Below the pieces are notes generated by a model. The model worked only from the letters and a program-made list of their open reading frames with translations. It searched no databases and was not told the DNA's origin. Shown here in pieces: positions 45,597 to 54,983 of a stretch of 64,000 nt of DNA (within the stretch, counting starts at the first letter, position 1; the number at the start of each line of letters is the position of its first letter). Where the stretch lies: the NCBI RefSeq assembly GCF_003319095.1, contig NZ_QOHI01000006.1, positions 1 through 64,000 of the forward strand. Direction: 5' to 3'. Made by a program: the position numbers and the translations under genes. Source of the DNA: Blastococcus sp. TBT05-19 (lineage in GTDB: Bacteria > Actinomycetota > Actinomycetes > Mycobacteriales > Geodermatophilaceae).

Positions 45597-46511
45597 CAGC
45601 AGCAGGGCCGTCGGGATCAGGAGCAGCAGGACGGCGCCGGTGAGCGCCGACCAGCGGGCGGCGGGCGGCAGCGGGTCGGCCGGCTCCAGCAGCCGCACCA
45701 CCCGGGCCCGCACCCCGGTGGCCGAGACGGCGAGCGCGCCCGCGGGCACCTCCCCTCCCGCGGAGCCGGCGGCGGCCGCGACGATCGCCTCCGCGAGCGT
45801 GCGCCGCGGCGCCGTCCCGGACAGCGAGCACAGCGCCACGTCGTCGGCGCGCATCTCGACCAGCTCCCGCACCGCGCCGTGGGCCCGCTCGGCGGCGGGC
45901 AGGACCGGCAGCGCCGCCTTCCAGGCGACGAACGGCAGCAGCAGCAGGTGGTGGTGCTCGGCGAGGTGCGCCCGCTCGTGCGCCACGACCGCGGCGAGCT
46001 GGTCCTCGTCCAGCTCGGCGACCATGCCGGAGGAGAGCACCAGCAGCGGCCGGGCGCCGGGGATGCAGAACGCCACCGGCGCGGGGTGCTCCAGCAGCCG
46101 GGCGTCGGCCTGCGGCCCGGGCTGCACGACCAGTTCCAGCAGCTCGCGGTGCCGGCGCCGGGTGCGGGCGATCCGGGCCCACGAGAGCACGAGCACGCCG
46201 ACGAGCTGGAAGGCCAGCACGGCGGCGAGGGTGAGGGTGACCCAGTGGTCGCCGCGGACCGGGTCGGCGGCGGGCTCGCCGCGGACCCACGACCACCACG
46301 CCTCGGGCAGCGAGTGACCCCACGGCGCGAGGCCGTGCACGAGCAGCGCGCCGATCATCGACAGGCCACCGGCCAGGCCGACCGCCTGCCAGCAGACCAG
46401 CGCGACCAGCGGGTCGCGCACCGGCCAGCGCGCACGGGCCAGCAGCGCCGGCACCGGCCACGCGAGGAGCGCGGCCAGGACGGCGAGGGCGAGCGCGGTG
46501 GCCGGCAGCAC
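45582..46511 (-). CDS. M56 family membrane metallopeptidase (BlaR1-like)
   Basis: A 309-residue membrane protein with about four helices (1-25, 37-62, 92-112 and near the C-terminus). A cytosolic zinc-protease loop carries HERAH (the HExxH motif) and a downstream ELVEMRADD providing the third ligand. It lacks the penicillin-binding sensor domain of true BlaR1. Family members cleave or trigger loss of the paired BlaI repressor, whose gene lies three bases upstream. GTG start. Confidence 0.88.
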   Translation of the reverse strand: MLPATALALAVLAALLAWPVPALLARARWPVRDPLVALVCWQAVGLAGGLSMIGALLVHGLAPWGHSLPEAWWSWVRGEPAADPVRGDHWVTLTLAAVLAFQLVGVLVLSWARIARTRRRHRELLELVVQPGPQADARLLEHPAPVAFCIPGARPLLVLSSGMVAELDEDQLAAVVAHERAHLAEHHHLLLLPFVAWKAALPVLPAAERAHGAVRELVEMRADDVALCSLSGTAPRRTLAEAIVAAAAGSAGGEVPAGALAVSATGVRARVVRLLEPADPLPPAARWSALTGAVLLLLIPTALLLLPAF

Positions 46512-46514
46512 GGC

Positions 46515-46856
46515 TCAGCGGCCGAGCAGCTCGCGGAGCAGCCGGGCCTCCTCGTCGTTCACGCTGCCGACGAAGCGGGCCAGCACCGCCTGCCGGTCGG
46601 CCGCCTGCCCGAGCACCTCGTGCATGAGCTCGGCGGCGTGGTCCTCCCGGCTCGCGCGGGCCGAGAAGCCCCGTGGACGGGCGTCGTCGTGCTGCACGAA
46701 GCCCTTCTGCTCCAGCCGGGTCAGCACGGTGTGCACCGTGGTCAGCGCGACGCCCCGGTCGGCCAGCTCGTCCCGCAACCGGGTGGCGGCCACCGGACCG
46801 TCCGCGGCCCACAGCCGCTCCATGACGGCCCGTTCCAGCTCCCCCAGCGACGCCAC
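46515..46856 (-). CDS. BlaI/MecI/CopY family repressor
   Basis: A 113-residue winged-helix repressor (LGELERAVMERLWAADGPVAATRLRDEL, TTVHTVLTRLEQKGFVQHDD) with the short C-terminal dimer helix that M56 proteases target. GTG at 46856 has AGGAGG five bases before it. Inverted repeats TTCTAC-N5-GTAGAA lie between it and cydA, so it likely represses itself, the M56 gene and the cytochrome bd operon. Confidence 0.9.
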   Translation of the reverse strand: MASLGELERAVMERLWAADGPVAATRLRDELADRGVALTTVHTVLTRLEQKGFVQHDDARPRGFSARASREDHAAELMHEVLGQAADRQAVLARFVGSVNDEEARLLRELLGR

Positions 46857-46890
46857 GGGTCCTCCTGTTCCAGGGATCACACGACACTCT

Positions 46891-46931
46891 TCTACGTCCT
46901 GTAGAACTTTCTGTTCTACGCGGCGTAGAAA
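46891..46931. promoter_or_regulatory. Tandem BlaI-type operators between blaI and cydA
   Basis: TTCTAC-N5-GTAGAA occurs at 46891-46907 and again at 46915-46931, 24 bases centre to centre. Between them GTAGAAC-N5-GTTCTAC (46902-46920) makes a third, interlocked inverted repeat. The sites lie 35 bases from the blaI start and 52 bases from the cydA start. Confidence 0.8.
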
Positions 46932-46982
46932 GAACGTGTCGATCGTACGACGGTCGCCTCGTCGAGGAGAAGGAGCCGGCCC

Positions 46983-48533
46983 GTGGACGTGCTGGACATC
47001 GCTCGCTGGCAGTTCGGGATCACCACCGTCTACCACTTCATGATGGTGCCGCTGACGATCGGCCTCGGGATCGCGGTTGCGGTCATGCACACGATGTGGG
47101 TGCGCACCGACAAGCCCGAGTGGCTCCGGATGACCCGCTTCTGGGGCCGCGTCTACCTGATCAACTTCGTCCTCGGCGTGGCCACCGGCCTGGTCCAGGA
47201 GTTCCAGTTCGGCCTCGCGTGGAGCGAGTACTCCCGCTTCGTCGGCGACGTCTTCGGCTCGCTGCTCGCGCTCGAGGCGCTGCTGGCCTTCTTCCTCGAG
47301 TCGACGTTCCTGGGCCTGTGGATCTTCGGCTGGGGCCGGATCCCGAAGAAGGTCCACCTGGCCGCGCTGTGGGCCGCGGTCGTCGGCTCGATCGTGAGCG
47401 CCTATTTCATCATCGCGGCGAACTCCTGGATGCAGCACCCGGTCGGGGTCGTCACCGACGACACGACCGGCCGCCCGGTGCACGTCGACTTCCTCGCCGT
47501 GCTGACCAACAACACCGCGCTCGCCGCCTTCAGCCACGCCATCGCCGGCGCGCTCATGGTCGCGGGTGCGCTGCTGGTCGGCGTCGGCCTGTGGCACCTG
47601 CGGCGGCGGAAGTTGGCCGGGCAGTCCACCACCGATCCCGACCACGCCGTCTGGCGGAGGTCGGTGCGCCTCGGCGGCTGGGTGTCGCTGGGCGCCTTCG
47701 TGCTCGTCGCGATCACCGGCGACTGGCAGGGCAAGCTCATGTACCAGCAGCAGCCGCTGAAGATGAGCTCGGCCGAGGCGCTCTGCGAGACCGAGGCGCC
47801 GGCGTCCTTCTCGATCCTCGCCTGGAACAAGTTCGGCTCCAACGAGTGCGACGACGTCCACTCGATCACCGTTCCGTACCTGCTCAGCTACCTGGCCCAC
47901 GGCGACTTCTCGACCGCCGTCCCCGGGGTGAACGAGCTGCAGGAGGAGTACGCGGCGGTCTACGGCGAGACCTACCCCGACGACCCGTCGTTCGGCGACA
48001 AGGCCGGCGAGGAGATCGACTACACCCCGCTGCTCGCCGTCACCTACTGGAACTTCCGGCTGATGATCGGCATGGGTGCGGTGTCGGCCGGGGTCGCCGC
48101 GTACGCCCTGTGGTCCACCCGGCGCGGCCGGGTGCCGACGTCGCGGATCGGCGTCTACGGCTCGCTGCTCGCCGTCGGCGCGCCGTTCGTCGCCAACGCG
48201 TCGGGCTGGATCTTCACCGAGATGGGCCGCCAGCCCTTCGTCGTCTACCCGAACCCCGACGTGCCGGTCGAGGACCAGGTGTACTTCTTCACCGCCCAGG
48301 CGGTCTCCCCCGGCATCTCCGCCGCCGAGGTCTGGACCTCGCTGATCACCCTCACGCTGGTCTACGGCGCGCTCGCCGTCGTCGAGCTGTGGCTGCTCAC
48401 CACCTTCATCCGCCGCGGGGTCACCAGCGGCGACGGCCACCCCACCCCGGGCTTCACCCCCGAGCCCCCGGACGACGACGACGACGCGGGAGCGCCCCGG
48501 CGCGACGACGACGTCCTCCAGTTCGCCTACTGA
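46983..48533 (+). CDS. cydA: Cytochrome bd ubiquinol/menaquinol oxidase subunit I
   Basis: A 516-residue membrane protein with about nine helices. It starts with DIARWQFGITTVYHFMMVPLTIG and keeps the conserved GRQPFVVYP and WSEYSRFVGDVFGSLLALEALLAFFLEST. It carries hemes b558, b595 and d and oxidises quinol, with high oxygen affinity and nitric oxide tolerance. The C-terminus is acidic (DDDDDAGAPRRDDD). GTG start with AGGAGAAGGAG upstream. First gene of the cyd operon behind BlaI-type operators. Confidence 0.95.
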   Translation: MDVLDIARWQFGITTVYHFMMVPLTIGLGIAVAVMHTMWVRTDKPEWLRMTRFWGRVYLINFVLGVATGLVQEFQFGLAWSEYSRFVGDVFGSLLALEALLAFFLESTFLGLWIFGWGRIPKKVHLAALWAAVVGSIVSAYFIIAANSWMQHPVGVVTDDTTGRPVHVDFLAVLTNNTALAAFSHAIAGALMVAGALLVGVGLWHLRRRKLAGQSTTDPDHAVWRRSVRLGGWVSLGAFVLVAITGDWQGKLMYQQQPLKMSSAEALCETEAPASFSILAWNKFGSNECDDVHSITVPYLLSYLAHGDFSTAVPGVNELQEEYAAVYGETYPDDPSFGDKAGEEIDYTPLLAVTYWNFRLMIGMGAVSAGVAAYALWSTRRGRVPTSRIGVYGSLLAVGAPFVANASGWIFTEMGRQPFVVYPNPDVPVEDQVYFFTAQAVSPGISAAEVWTSLITLTLVYGALAVVELWLLTTFIRRGVTSGDGHPTPGFTPEPPDDDDDAGAPRRDDDVLQFAY

Positions 48534-48553
48534 CCGCAACGGGAGTTCTGACC

Positions 48554-49549
48554 ATGGACCTGCAGACGCTCTGGTTCGCCGCCGTCGCGGTGCTCTGGAT
48601 CGGGTTCCTGCTGCTCGAGGGCTTCGACTTCGGCGTGGCGGCGCTGCTGCCGGTGCTCGGCCGCCGCATCCCCGACCGGCACCTCATGCTGCGCAGCATC
48701 GGGCCGGTGTGGGACGGCAACGAGGTCTGGCTGATCACCGCCGTCGGCGCGGTCTTCGCCGCCTTCCCCGGCTGGTACGCCACCTGGCTGCCGGCGCTGT
48801 ACCTCCCGTTCGTGCTGGTGCTGCTCGGCCTGATCATCCGGGCGGTGGCCTTCGAGTGGCGGCACTCCCGCCACACCCCGGCCTGGGACGCGAGCTGGAC
48901 CTGGGTCATCACCACCGGCTCGCTCATCGCCTCCGCGGGCATCGGCGCGGCGCTGGGCGCCACCACGCTCGGCCTGCCGATCGGCGCCGACGGGATCCGC
49001 GTCGGGGGCGCGTTCTCCGGCCTGGGCTGGCCGGCCCTGCTGGGTGCGGTCGCGGTCGTGGCCTTCTCGCTGGTCCACGGCGCGATGTTCCTGGCGCTCA
49101 AGACCGACGGCCCGGTGCGCGCCGCCGCCGGTGCCTTCGCCCGCCGGTGGGCACCGCTCGCGGCGCTGCCCCTGCTCGCGTGGGCGGGCCTGGTGCACCT
49201 GCGCTCCGGCACCGCCGTCACGGCCGCGCTGTGGGTGGCGGCGACGCTCGCCGTCCTGGTCGCCTGGGCGCGGATCCTCACCGGCCGCGAGGGGCAGGCG
49301 TTCGCCGCCTGGGGGGCCATGCTGGTCGCGGCCGCCGCCACGGTCTTCGGAGCCGCGTACCCGGTGGTGGTCCCCTCGACGATCGACGCCGCGTTCGACG
49401 TGACCATCGCGGACGCCTCGGTCAGCGACTACACGCTCACGATCATGACCTGGGCCGCCGGGGTGGGCCTGCCGGTGGTCCTGGGCTACCAGGCCTGGAC
49501 GTACTGGGTGTTCCGCAAGCGGCTGACCGCGGAGCCGGTGCACGCATGA
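48554..49549 (+). CDS. cydB: Cytochrome bd oxidase subunit II
   Basis: A 331-residue membrane protein of about eight helices. It opens with LQTLWFAAVAVLWIGFLLLEGFDFGV and has GPVWDGNEVWLITAVGAVFAAFPGWYAT, the family hallmarks. Partner of CydA in the bd oxidase. It starts 20 bases after cydA and overlaps cydDC by ATGA. Confidence 0.95.
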   Translation: MDLQTLWFAAVAVLWIGFLLLEGFDFGVAALLPVLGRRIPDRHLMLRSIGPVWDGNEVWLITAVGAVFAAFPGWYATWLPALYLPFVLVLLGLIIRAVAFEWRHSRHTPAWDASWTWVITTGSLIASAGIGAALGATTLGLPIGADGIRVGGAFSGLGWPALLGAVAVVAFSLVHGAMFLALKTDGPVRAAAGAFARRWAPLAALPLLAWAGLVHLRSGTAVTAALWVAATLAVLVAWARILTGREGQAFAAWGAMLVAAAATVFGAAYPVVVPSTIDAAFDVTIADASVSDYTLTIMTWAAGVGLPVVLGYQAWTYWVFRKRLTAEPVHA

Positions 49550-52500
49550 CGGGGGCCACAATGGCCATTTCGGCCCCTGGGGACCGGGGTCCGCTGGCAG
49601 CGCTCGCCGGCGTGCCCGGGCTGACCGGCGCGCTGGTCCGGGCCGCGGTCGCGGCGCTCGCGCAGACCGCCGGCCTGGTGCTGCTGTCCGCGGGGCTGGC
49701 GCACGGAGTCGCCCGCGCGACCGGCCTGGCCGAGGGGCCGACGACGACGCCGTTCGTCCTCGCCGCGGCGGGAGCGGCGCTGCGCGCCACGGCCGGCGCC
49801 GTCGGCCAGGCTGTCGCCGCCCGGGACGCCCGCCGGGCCGAGGACCGGCTGCGCCGCGACCTGCTCGACCGGCTGGCCTCCTCCCCCGCCGCCGTGACCG
49901 CCGCCGGTGGGCCCGGGCCGGCCGCGGTGCTCGCCACCACCCGGCTGCACGACCTGGGCCCGGCGCTGGCGACCTACCTCCCGGCGCTGGCCCAGACGGT
50001 CGTGGTCCCCCCTGCCCTGCTGCTGGTGCTCGCCGCGACCGACCTGCTCTCGGCGGTGCTGGTCGCGGTCACGCTGCCCCTGGTGCCGGTCTTCATGGTG
50101 CTGGTCGGCCGGCACACGCAGGCAGCGACGGCGGAGTCCGCCCGGGCCCTGGACCGGATCGCCGCGCACGTCGCCGAGCTGGTGCGCGGGCTGCCCGTGC
50201 TCGTCGGCCTGGGACGCGCCGCCGAGCAGACCGCCGCGCTGGCCGCCCTGGGCGAGGCGCACCGCGTGCACACGCTGGCCACCCTGCGGGTCGCCTTCCT
50301 CTCCTCCCTGGTGCTCGAGCTGATCGCCACGCTGTCGGTGGCGCTGGTCGCCGTCACCGTCGGCATCCGGCTGGCCGAGGGGCACCTGGGTCTCGCCCTC
50401 GGCCTGACCGCGCTGCTGCTGGCGCCCGAGGCGTTCGCCCCGCTGCGCGCGCTGGGCGCGGCCCACCACGCCTCGGAGGACGCCGCGCTCGCCGCCGCCG
50501 AGGCGCGCGCGGTCCTGGCCTCCCGCGCGGCGCCGGCCGCAGCTCCAGCCGCCGACGACGACCCGCGCGGTGCCGACGTCGCCGTCTCCGGGCTGACCGT
50601 CTCGCACCCGGGCCGGGCGGTAGCCGCCCTACCCGCCACCGACCTCGTCGTGCGCCCGGGCGAGGTGCTCGTGCTGCGCGGGCCCAGCGGCTCGGGGAAG
50701 TCGACGCTGCTGGCCGCGCTGGCCGGGCTGACCGATCCGGGAGCGCGGGTGCGCGGCACCGTCACCGGCGTGGGTGCGGTCGCCGTCGTACCGCAGTTCC
50801 CCCGCACCACCGGCGCCACGGTCGCCGACGAGCTGCGCCGGCACGCCGCCTCCGAGCCCGGCCTCGACGAGATCACCGGCGAGGCGTTCGTCATCGAGGC
50901 GCTGGGCCGGGTCGGTGCCGAGGACCTCGCCGGCCGTGCGCCGGGCTCCCTCTCCCCCGGTGAGCTGCAGCGGGTGGCCCTGGCCCGTGCCCTGGTGCGG
51001 GTGCGCCGCGGCGCGCGGCTGCTGCTGCTCGACGAGCCCACCGCGCACCTGGACGACGACGCCCGCGACCGCATGGCCGCCGTCCTCGCCGGGCTGCGCG
51101 GAACGGTGACCACCGTGCTGGTCACGCACGACCCGGTGCTCGCCGCGCTGGCCGACCGCACCGTCGACCTGCCCGCCGTCGCCGCTCCCGCGCCGCCCCT
51201 CCCCGCTCCGGTCGCGCCGGCGGTCCGCGCCGCTGAGACGGTCGGCCCGGCCGCTCCGGCACCGGTCGCGGGCGCGATGCGACGGGCGGTCACCCTCGGC
51301 GCGCTCTCCTCGCTCGCCGGCGTCGCGCTGACCGCCGTCTCCGGTTGGCTGATCGTGCGGGCCGCCGAGATGCCGCCGGTGCTCACGCTGCTGGTCGCCA
51401 CCGCCGGGGTCCGGTTCTTCGGGCTCGGCCGGGCGGTCCTGCGCTGGCTCGAGCGGCTGGCCTCGCACGACGCCGCGCTCCGCCTGGCCGCCGACCTGCG
51501 GGTGCGGATCTGGAGCGCCCTCGCCGCGCAGGGCCTGGCCGCCGACCGCACCCCCGGATCGGCGCTGGCGCGGGTCGTGGGCGACGTCGGCGTGGTGCAG
51601 GACCTGACCGTGCGGGTGCGCCCGCCGATCGCGGTCGCCGTCGTCGTCCCCGTGCTGACCGTGCTCGGGCTGGTCGCGGTGGACCCGGCCGGCGGCGCGG
51701 TGGCGGCCGCCGTGCTCGCGGTCACCGTGGCCCTCCTGGTGCTCGCCCACCGCCGCGTGGACGCCGGCGCCGCGCGGGCCGACAGCGCCCTGCGGATCAC
51801 CGCGCTGCAGGACACGGCCACGGTGCTCGAGGGGCTGCCCGACCTGCGTGCGCACGGCCTCGCGGGCGGGGCCGCCGCCGACCTCGCCGCGCTGGCCGAC
51901 CGCCAGGCGACCGCGGCCCGCACCGGCACCCGCGCCGCCTCGCTGGGCACCGGCCTGGTCGTGCTCGGCACCGGCCTCGCCGCCGTGGCCGGCACGGCGG
52001 TGGCCTCCGCCGGCGGGATGACCGGTCCGGCGCTGGCAGTGCTGGCCCTGGCCCCGCTCGCCCTGGCCGAGCCGCTGACCGGGCTGGTCACCGGGTTGCA
52101 GCGACGCGGCGCCCTCGCCGACGCGCAGGCACGGCTGGACGCCGTCCTCGACGCGCCGGTGCCCACCGACCCCGGCGACCCGCTGGCCGCCCCCGTCGCC
52201 GTCTCGTCCCTGCGCACCGACGGGCTGGTCGCCGGCTGGCCGGGCGGACCCGACGTGCTGCGCGGGGTGGACGCCGCGCTGGCGGCCGGCGACGGCTGGC
52301 TGGTGCTCCGCGGCCCGTCGGGCACCGGCAAGTCCACCTTCCTCGCGGTGCTGATGGCGGCGCTGCGGCCGCGGGCCGGGAGCTACGCCGTCGACGGCCG
52401 GCCCACCGACCGGCTGCGCGGCGACGACCTGCGCGCCCGCATGGCGTGGCTGCCGCAGGAGGCGCACGTGTTCGCCTCGACCATCCGCGCCAACCTCGCA

Positions 52501-52881
52501 CTGGCCGCACCCCGCGGCGTGCTCACCGGGTCCGAGGGCGAGGCGCGGATGCGGGCCACCCTGACCGCGACCGGGCTGGGCGGCCTCCTGGCCACGCTGC
52601 CCGACGGGCTCGACACCCCGGTGGGTGCCGGCGGCGCCGCGCTCTCCGGCGGTGAGCGGCGCCGGCTGGCCGCGGCACGGGCCCTGCTCGCCGACCGCGA
52701 CGTCGTCCTGCTCGACGAGCCGACCGCGCACCTGGACGCCCCGACGGCGGCGGCGCTGGTGCGCGACCTGCGGTCGGCGCTCGCCGGCCGGCTGGTCGTC
52801 TGCGTCACCCACGACGACGACGTCGAGCGCGCGGGGGACACCGTCGTCCGGCTGGGCCGGGCGGCCGCCGCGGTGGCCTAG
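49546..52881 (+). CDS. cydDC: Fused CydD-CydC ABC transporter for cytochrome bd assembly
   Basis: A 1111-residue fusion of two ABC half-transporters. The CydD half has a membrane domain (about 20-330), Walker A GPSGSGKST near 378, the variant signature LSPGELQRVALARAL and LLLLDEPTAHLD. The CydC half begins near residue 575, with Walker A GPSGTGKST near 922, signature LSGGERRRLAAARAL and VVLLDEPTAHLD. CydDC exports thiols or handles heme for bd oxidase maturation. In many bacteria these are two genes; fusion is known in actinobacteria. Its stop overlaps the convergent gene by four bases. Confidence 0.92.
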   Translation: MTGATMAISAPGDRGPLAALAGVPGLTGALVRAAVAALAQTAGLVLLSAGLAHGVARATGLAEGPTTTPFVLAAAGAALRATAGAVGQAVAARDARRAEDRLRRDLLDRLASSPAAVTAAGGPGPAAVLATTRLHDLGPALATYLPALAQTVVVPPALLLVLAATDLLSAVLVAVTLPLVPVFMVLVGRHTQAATAESARALDRIAAHVAELVRGLPVLVGLGRAAEQTAALAALGEAHRVHTLATLRVAFLSSLVLELIATLSVALVAVTVGIRLAEGHLGLALGLTALLLAPEAFAPLRALGAAHHASEDAALAAAEARAVLASRAAPAAAPAADDDPRGADVAVSGLTVSHPGRAVAALPATDLVVRPGEVLVLRGPSGSGKSTLLAALAGLTDPGARVRGTVTGVGAVAVVPQFPRTTGATVADELRRHAASEPGLDEITGEAFVIEALGRVGAEDLAGRAPGSLSPGELQRVALARALVRVRRGARLLLLDEPTAHLDDDARDRMAAVLAGLRGTVTTVLVTHDPVLAALADRTVDLPAVAAPAPPLPAPVAPAVRAAETVGPAAPAPVAGAMRRAVTLGALSSLAGVALTAVSGWLIVRAAEMPPVLTLLVATAGVRFFGLGRAVLRWLERLASHDAALRLAADLRVRIWSALAAQGLAADRTPGSALARVVGDVGVVQDLTVRVRPPIAVAVVVPVLTVLGLVAVDPAGGAVAAAVLAVTVALLVLAHRRVDAGAARADSALRITALQDTATVLEGLPDLRAHGLAGGAAADLAALADRQATAARTGTRAASLGTGLVVLGTGLAAVAGTAVASAGGMTGPALAVLALAPLALAEPLTGLVTGLQRRGALADAQARLDAVLDAPVPTDPGDPLAAPVAVSSLRTDGLVAGWPGGPDVLRGVDAALAAGDGWLVLRGPSGTGKSTFLAVLMAALRPRAGSYAVDGRPTDRLRGDDLRARMAWLPQEAHVFASTIRANLALAAPRGVLTGSEGEARMRATLTATGLGGLLATLPDGLDTPVGAGGAALSGGERRRLAAARALLADRDVVLLDEPTAHLDAPTAAALVRDLRSALAGRLVVCVTHDDDVERAGDTVVRLGRAAAAVA

Positions 52882-53507
52882 GCGACGGGGACGTCGACCG
52901 GGATCTCCGGACCCAGCTGCGCGCCCAGCTGCAGGTCGAGCTCGTCGCCGGACCAGAAGCTGCCCGGGTCGTACCAGTTGCCCGGCCGGTCGGCGGGCAG
53001 CAGCCCCATCGCGGTGTAGGTGGCCGCGACCAGCTCGGCGCAGTAGACCGCCTCGGTGCTGGTGCCGCGGCGCAGCCGGCCGTTCACCCAGCCCCGGGCC
53101 AGCTTCGGGGTGGTCGGGAAGGGGCGGCCGTCCATGCGGGCGATCGTGCGCAGGACGGCGTCCTCCATGCCCGGGGTCACCCCGCCGTCCTCGGAGGGAC
53201 CGACCAGCTGCCGCAGCCAGGCCCGCTGCCCGTACTTGTGCCGCCAGGTGACGACGGCGTCGCGCAGGTCGTGCAGCTGCACACCGCGCTGGTGCGTGCC
53301 GGTCCAGACGTCGGGCAGCGACCGCCCGAGCTCGGCGTGCCACAGCAGCGGTGGCAGGTCCTCCAGGACGACGGCCATCCCGACGTGGTTCACCGGCGCG
53401 TTGGTCAGCGTCTGGATGGCGCGGTCGGCCACCGAGGCACCGCGGAAGATCCACACGTCGCCGGTGCGGGTGAGCTCGACCGCGTCGTCCAACGAGAGCT
53501 GGGGCAC
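52878..53507 (-). CDS. Permuted NlpC/P60-like (YiiX/YebB-type) hydrolase, putative
   Basis: A 209-residue soluble protein. GDVWIFRGASVADRAIQTLTNAPVNHVGMAVVL places a His in NHVG, and EAVYCAELVAATYTAMGLL later supplies a Cys. This His-before-Cys order fits the circularly permuted papain-like family (YiiX type). A conserved LWHAELG also supports it. Substrate unknown; lipid- or amide-linked compounds are possible. GTG start; divergent from a small membrane protein with only 20 bases between starts. Confidence 0.7.
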   Translation of the reverse strand: MPQLSLDDAVELTRTGDVWIFRGASVADRAIQTLTNAPVNHVGMAVVLEDLPPLLWHAELGRSLPDVWTGTHQRGVQLHDLRDAVVTWRHKYGQRAWLRQLVGPSEDGGVTPGMEDAVLRTIARMDGRPFPTTPKLARGWVNGRLRRGTSTEAVYCAELVAATYTAMGLLPADRPGNWYDPGSFWSGDELDLQLGAQLGPEIPVDVPVA

Positions 53508-53527
53508 GAGCGGCTACGTTACGGACC

Positions 53528-53755
53528 GTGCGCCTCGGGAAGCTGCTCGGACTTGCCGGTCTCGCGGGTGTCGCCGCCGGTGGGGCCGTCCTCGCCCGCA
53601 ACGAGCGGCAGCGACGGGCCTACACGCCCGACGACGTCCGCTCCCGCCTGCACGAGCGGCACGCGGCGCTGACCGCCGTCCCGGAGCCGGTTCCCCCCGC
53701 CGAGCTCGTCGCCGGCCGCAGTCACCGCCTGGCCCGCCTGCTCCGGCGGAGCTGA
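53528..53755 (+). CDS. Small membrane-anchored protein, unknown
   Basis: A 75-residue protein. The N-terminus (LGLAGLAGVAAGGAVLA, about 6-23) is a Gly/Ala-rich membrane helix, and the rest is basic and cytosolic (RRAYTPDDVRSRLHERHAAL). I do not recognise a family. GTG start seven bases after TACGTT (53515-53520), so probably leaderless. Confidence 0.6.
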   Translation: MRLGKLLGLAGLAGVAAGGAVLARNERQRRAYTPDDVRSRLHERHAALTAVPEPVPPAELVAGRSHRLARLLRRS

Positions 53756-53786
53756 CACCGGTCAGCCGGGCGCCGCGCGCCGTCTG

Positions 53787-53800
53787 GGTTGCGCGCAACC
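53787..53800. promoter_or_regulatory. 14-bp perfect palindrome upstream of the 53863 gene
   Basis: GGTTGCGCGCAACC is a perfect palindrome 63 bases before the next start. A GGGTA (53821-53825) that could be a stress-sigma -10 box lies after it, but no matching -35 box is clear. Confidence 0.35.
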
Positions 53801-53862
53801 GGCATGGGGCCGGGTGCCGGGGGTAGGGAGTGCCCACCATCCCCCTCCCGAGGAGTTCCCCC

Positions 53863-54411
53863 ATGGCTCGCAACACCCTGTCCCGCTCGTTGCACGACCT
53901 CGGCCTGTCCGCCTGGTTCGGCGGCACGCTGGCCAACGCCGTCGCGCTGAACGCCGCCGCGGGCGAGGCCGGCTCCGACTCGGCCACCGGCCGGGTCGCC
54001 AACGCCGGCTGGGACCGCTGGACGCCGGTCAACGCCGCCGCCATCGGCGCGCACCTCATCGGCGCCGTCGGCCAGCTGCGCGCCAACAAGCAGCGGGTCG
54101 CCGCGCAGCAGGGCGCCGGCAGCATGTCGGCCCTCAAGACGCTGGTCACCGCCGCCGCCCTCGGCGCCACCGCCTACAGCCGGGTCCTGGGCCAGCGCGT
54201 GTCGGCCGCCGGCGGCGTGCCGTCGAAGTCGGGCACGAAGCCGAGCAAGCGGACCAAGCTCGCGCAGGCCGACGTCGCGGCCGCCCAGCAGCAGCTGGAC
54301 ACCCTGCAGTGGGTCATCCCCGCGCTCACCGGAACGCTGGTCGCGATCAGCTCCTACGCCGGCGAGCAGCAGCGCCCCAGCGAGGTGGCCGCCGGGATCA
54401 ACGCCCGCTGA
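53863..54411 (+). CDS. Hypothetical membrane protein
   Basis: A 182-residue protein, not recognised. It begins ARNTLSRSLHDLGLSAWFGGTLANAVALNAAA, has several weak hydrophobic helices (about 15-35, 52-68, 90-108, 150-170) and a Lys/Ser-rich loop (GVPSKSGTKPSKRTKLAQ). The ATG is preceded by GAGGAG at a good distance; an in-frame ATG at 53830 has no such site. It stands alone between two other units. Confidence 0.65.
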   Translation: MARNTLSRSLHDLGLSAWFGGTLANAVALNAAAGEAGSDSATGRVANAGWDRWTPVNAAAIGAHLIGAVGQLRANKQRVAAQQGAGSMSALKTLVTAAALGATAYSRVLGQRVSAAGGVPSKSGTKPSKRTKLAQADVAAAQQQLDTLQWVIPALTGTLVAISSYAGEQQRPSEVAAGINAR

Positions 54412-54453
54412 TCCCTGCGTCCCCGGCCGGCGCAGGACGCCGGCCGGGGACGG

Positions 54454-54939
54454 TCAGGACGCGGGCGGCGCCTCCGGCAGCACGACGATCCCGTCGCGGT
54501 CGGCGCAGAGCCACTCGCCGTCGCGGAAGACCACCCCGGCGAAGACCACGGGGATGCCGGCCTGGCCAGAGTGCAGGCCGCGCTTGCTCTTGCGCGGCAT
54601 CGCCGCCAGCGCCCGCACGCCGACCGGCTGCTGGGCGAGCTCGTCGGCGTCCCGGATGCAGCCGTTGACCACGATCCCGGCCCAGCCGTTGGTGGCCGCG
54701 GAGACGGCGAGGTTCCCGCCGACCAGGCCGCAGCGCAGCGAACCGCCGCCGTCGACCACGAGGACCCGCCCCTCACCCGGGCTCTCGACCGCCTCCTTGA
54801 CCAGGGTGTTGTCCTCGAAGACCTTGACCGTGGCGATCCGGCCGGAGAAGGCCGGCGCCCCGCCGAAGATCTGGAAGACCGGATCGCAGACCTGCGCCTC
54901 CGGGTGGTCGTCGGAGACGTCGGTGGTGGCGATGGTCAT
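54454..54939 (-). CDS. RraA-like protein / 4-hydroxy-4-methyl-2-oxoglutarate aldolase family
   Basis: A 161-residue RraA-fold protein. The active-site loop is GIVVNGCIRDADEL (Arg and Asp), and the subunit-contact motif is LRCGLVGGNLA. Short RraA-like proteins in actinobacteria act either as RNase E inhibitors or, more often, as metal-dependent 4-hydroxy-2-oxo-acid aldolases. The catabolic neighbourhood favours the aldolase. ATG at 54939 with GAGGAG upstream. Divergent from a GntR gene across a 23-bp palindrome. Confidence 0.85.
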   Translation of the reverse strand: MTIATTDVSDDHPEAQVCDPVFQIFGGAPAFSGRIATVKVFEDNTLVKEAVESPGEGRVLVVDGGGSLRCGLVGGNLAVSAATNGWAGIVVNGCIRDADELAQQPVGVRALAAMPRKSKRGLHSGQAGIPVVFAGVVFRDGEWLCADRDGIVVLPEAPPAS

Positions 54940-54983
54940 CGGTCGCTCGCTCCTCTGGATGGCGCTGCTGGTCCCTCTCGCAG

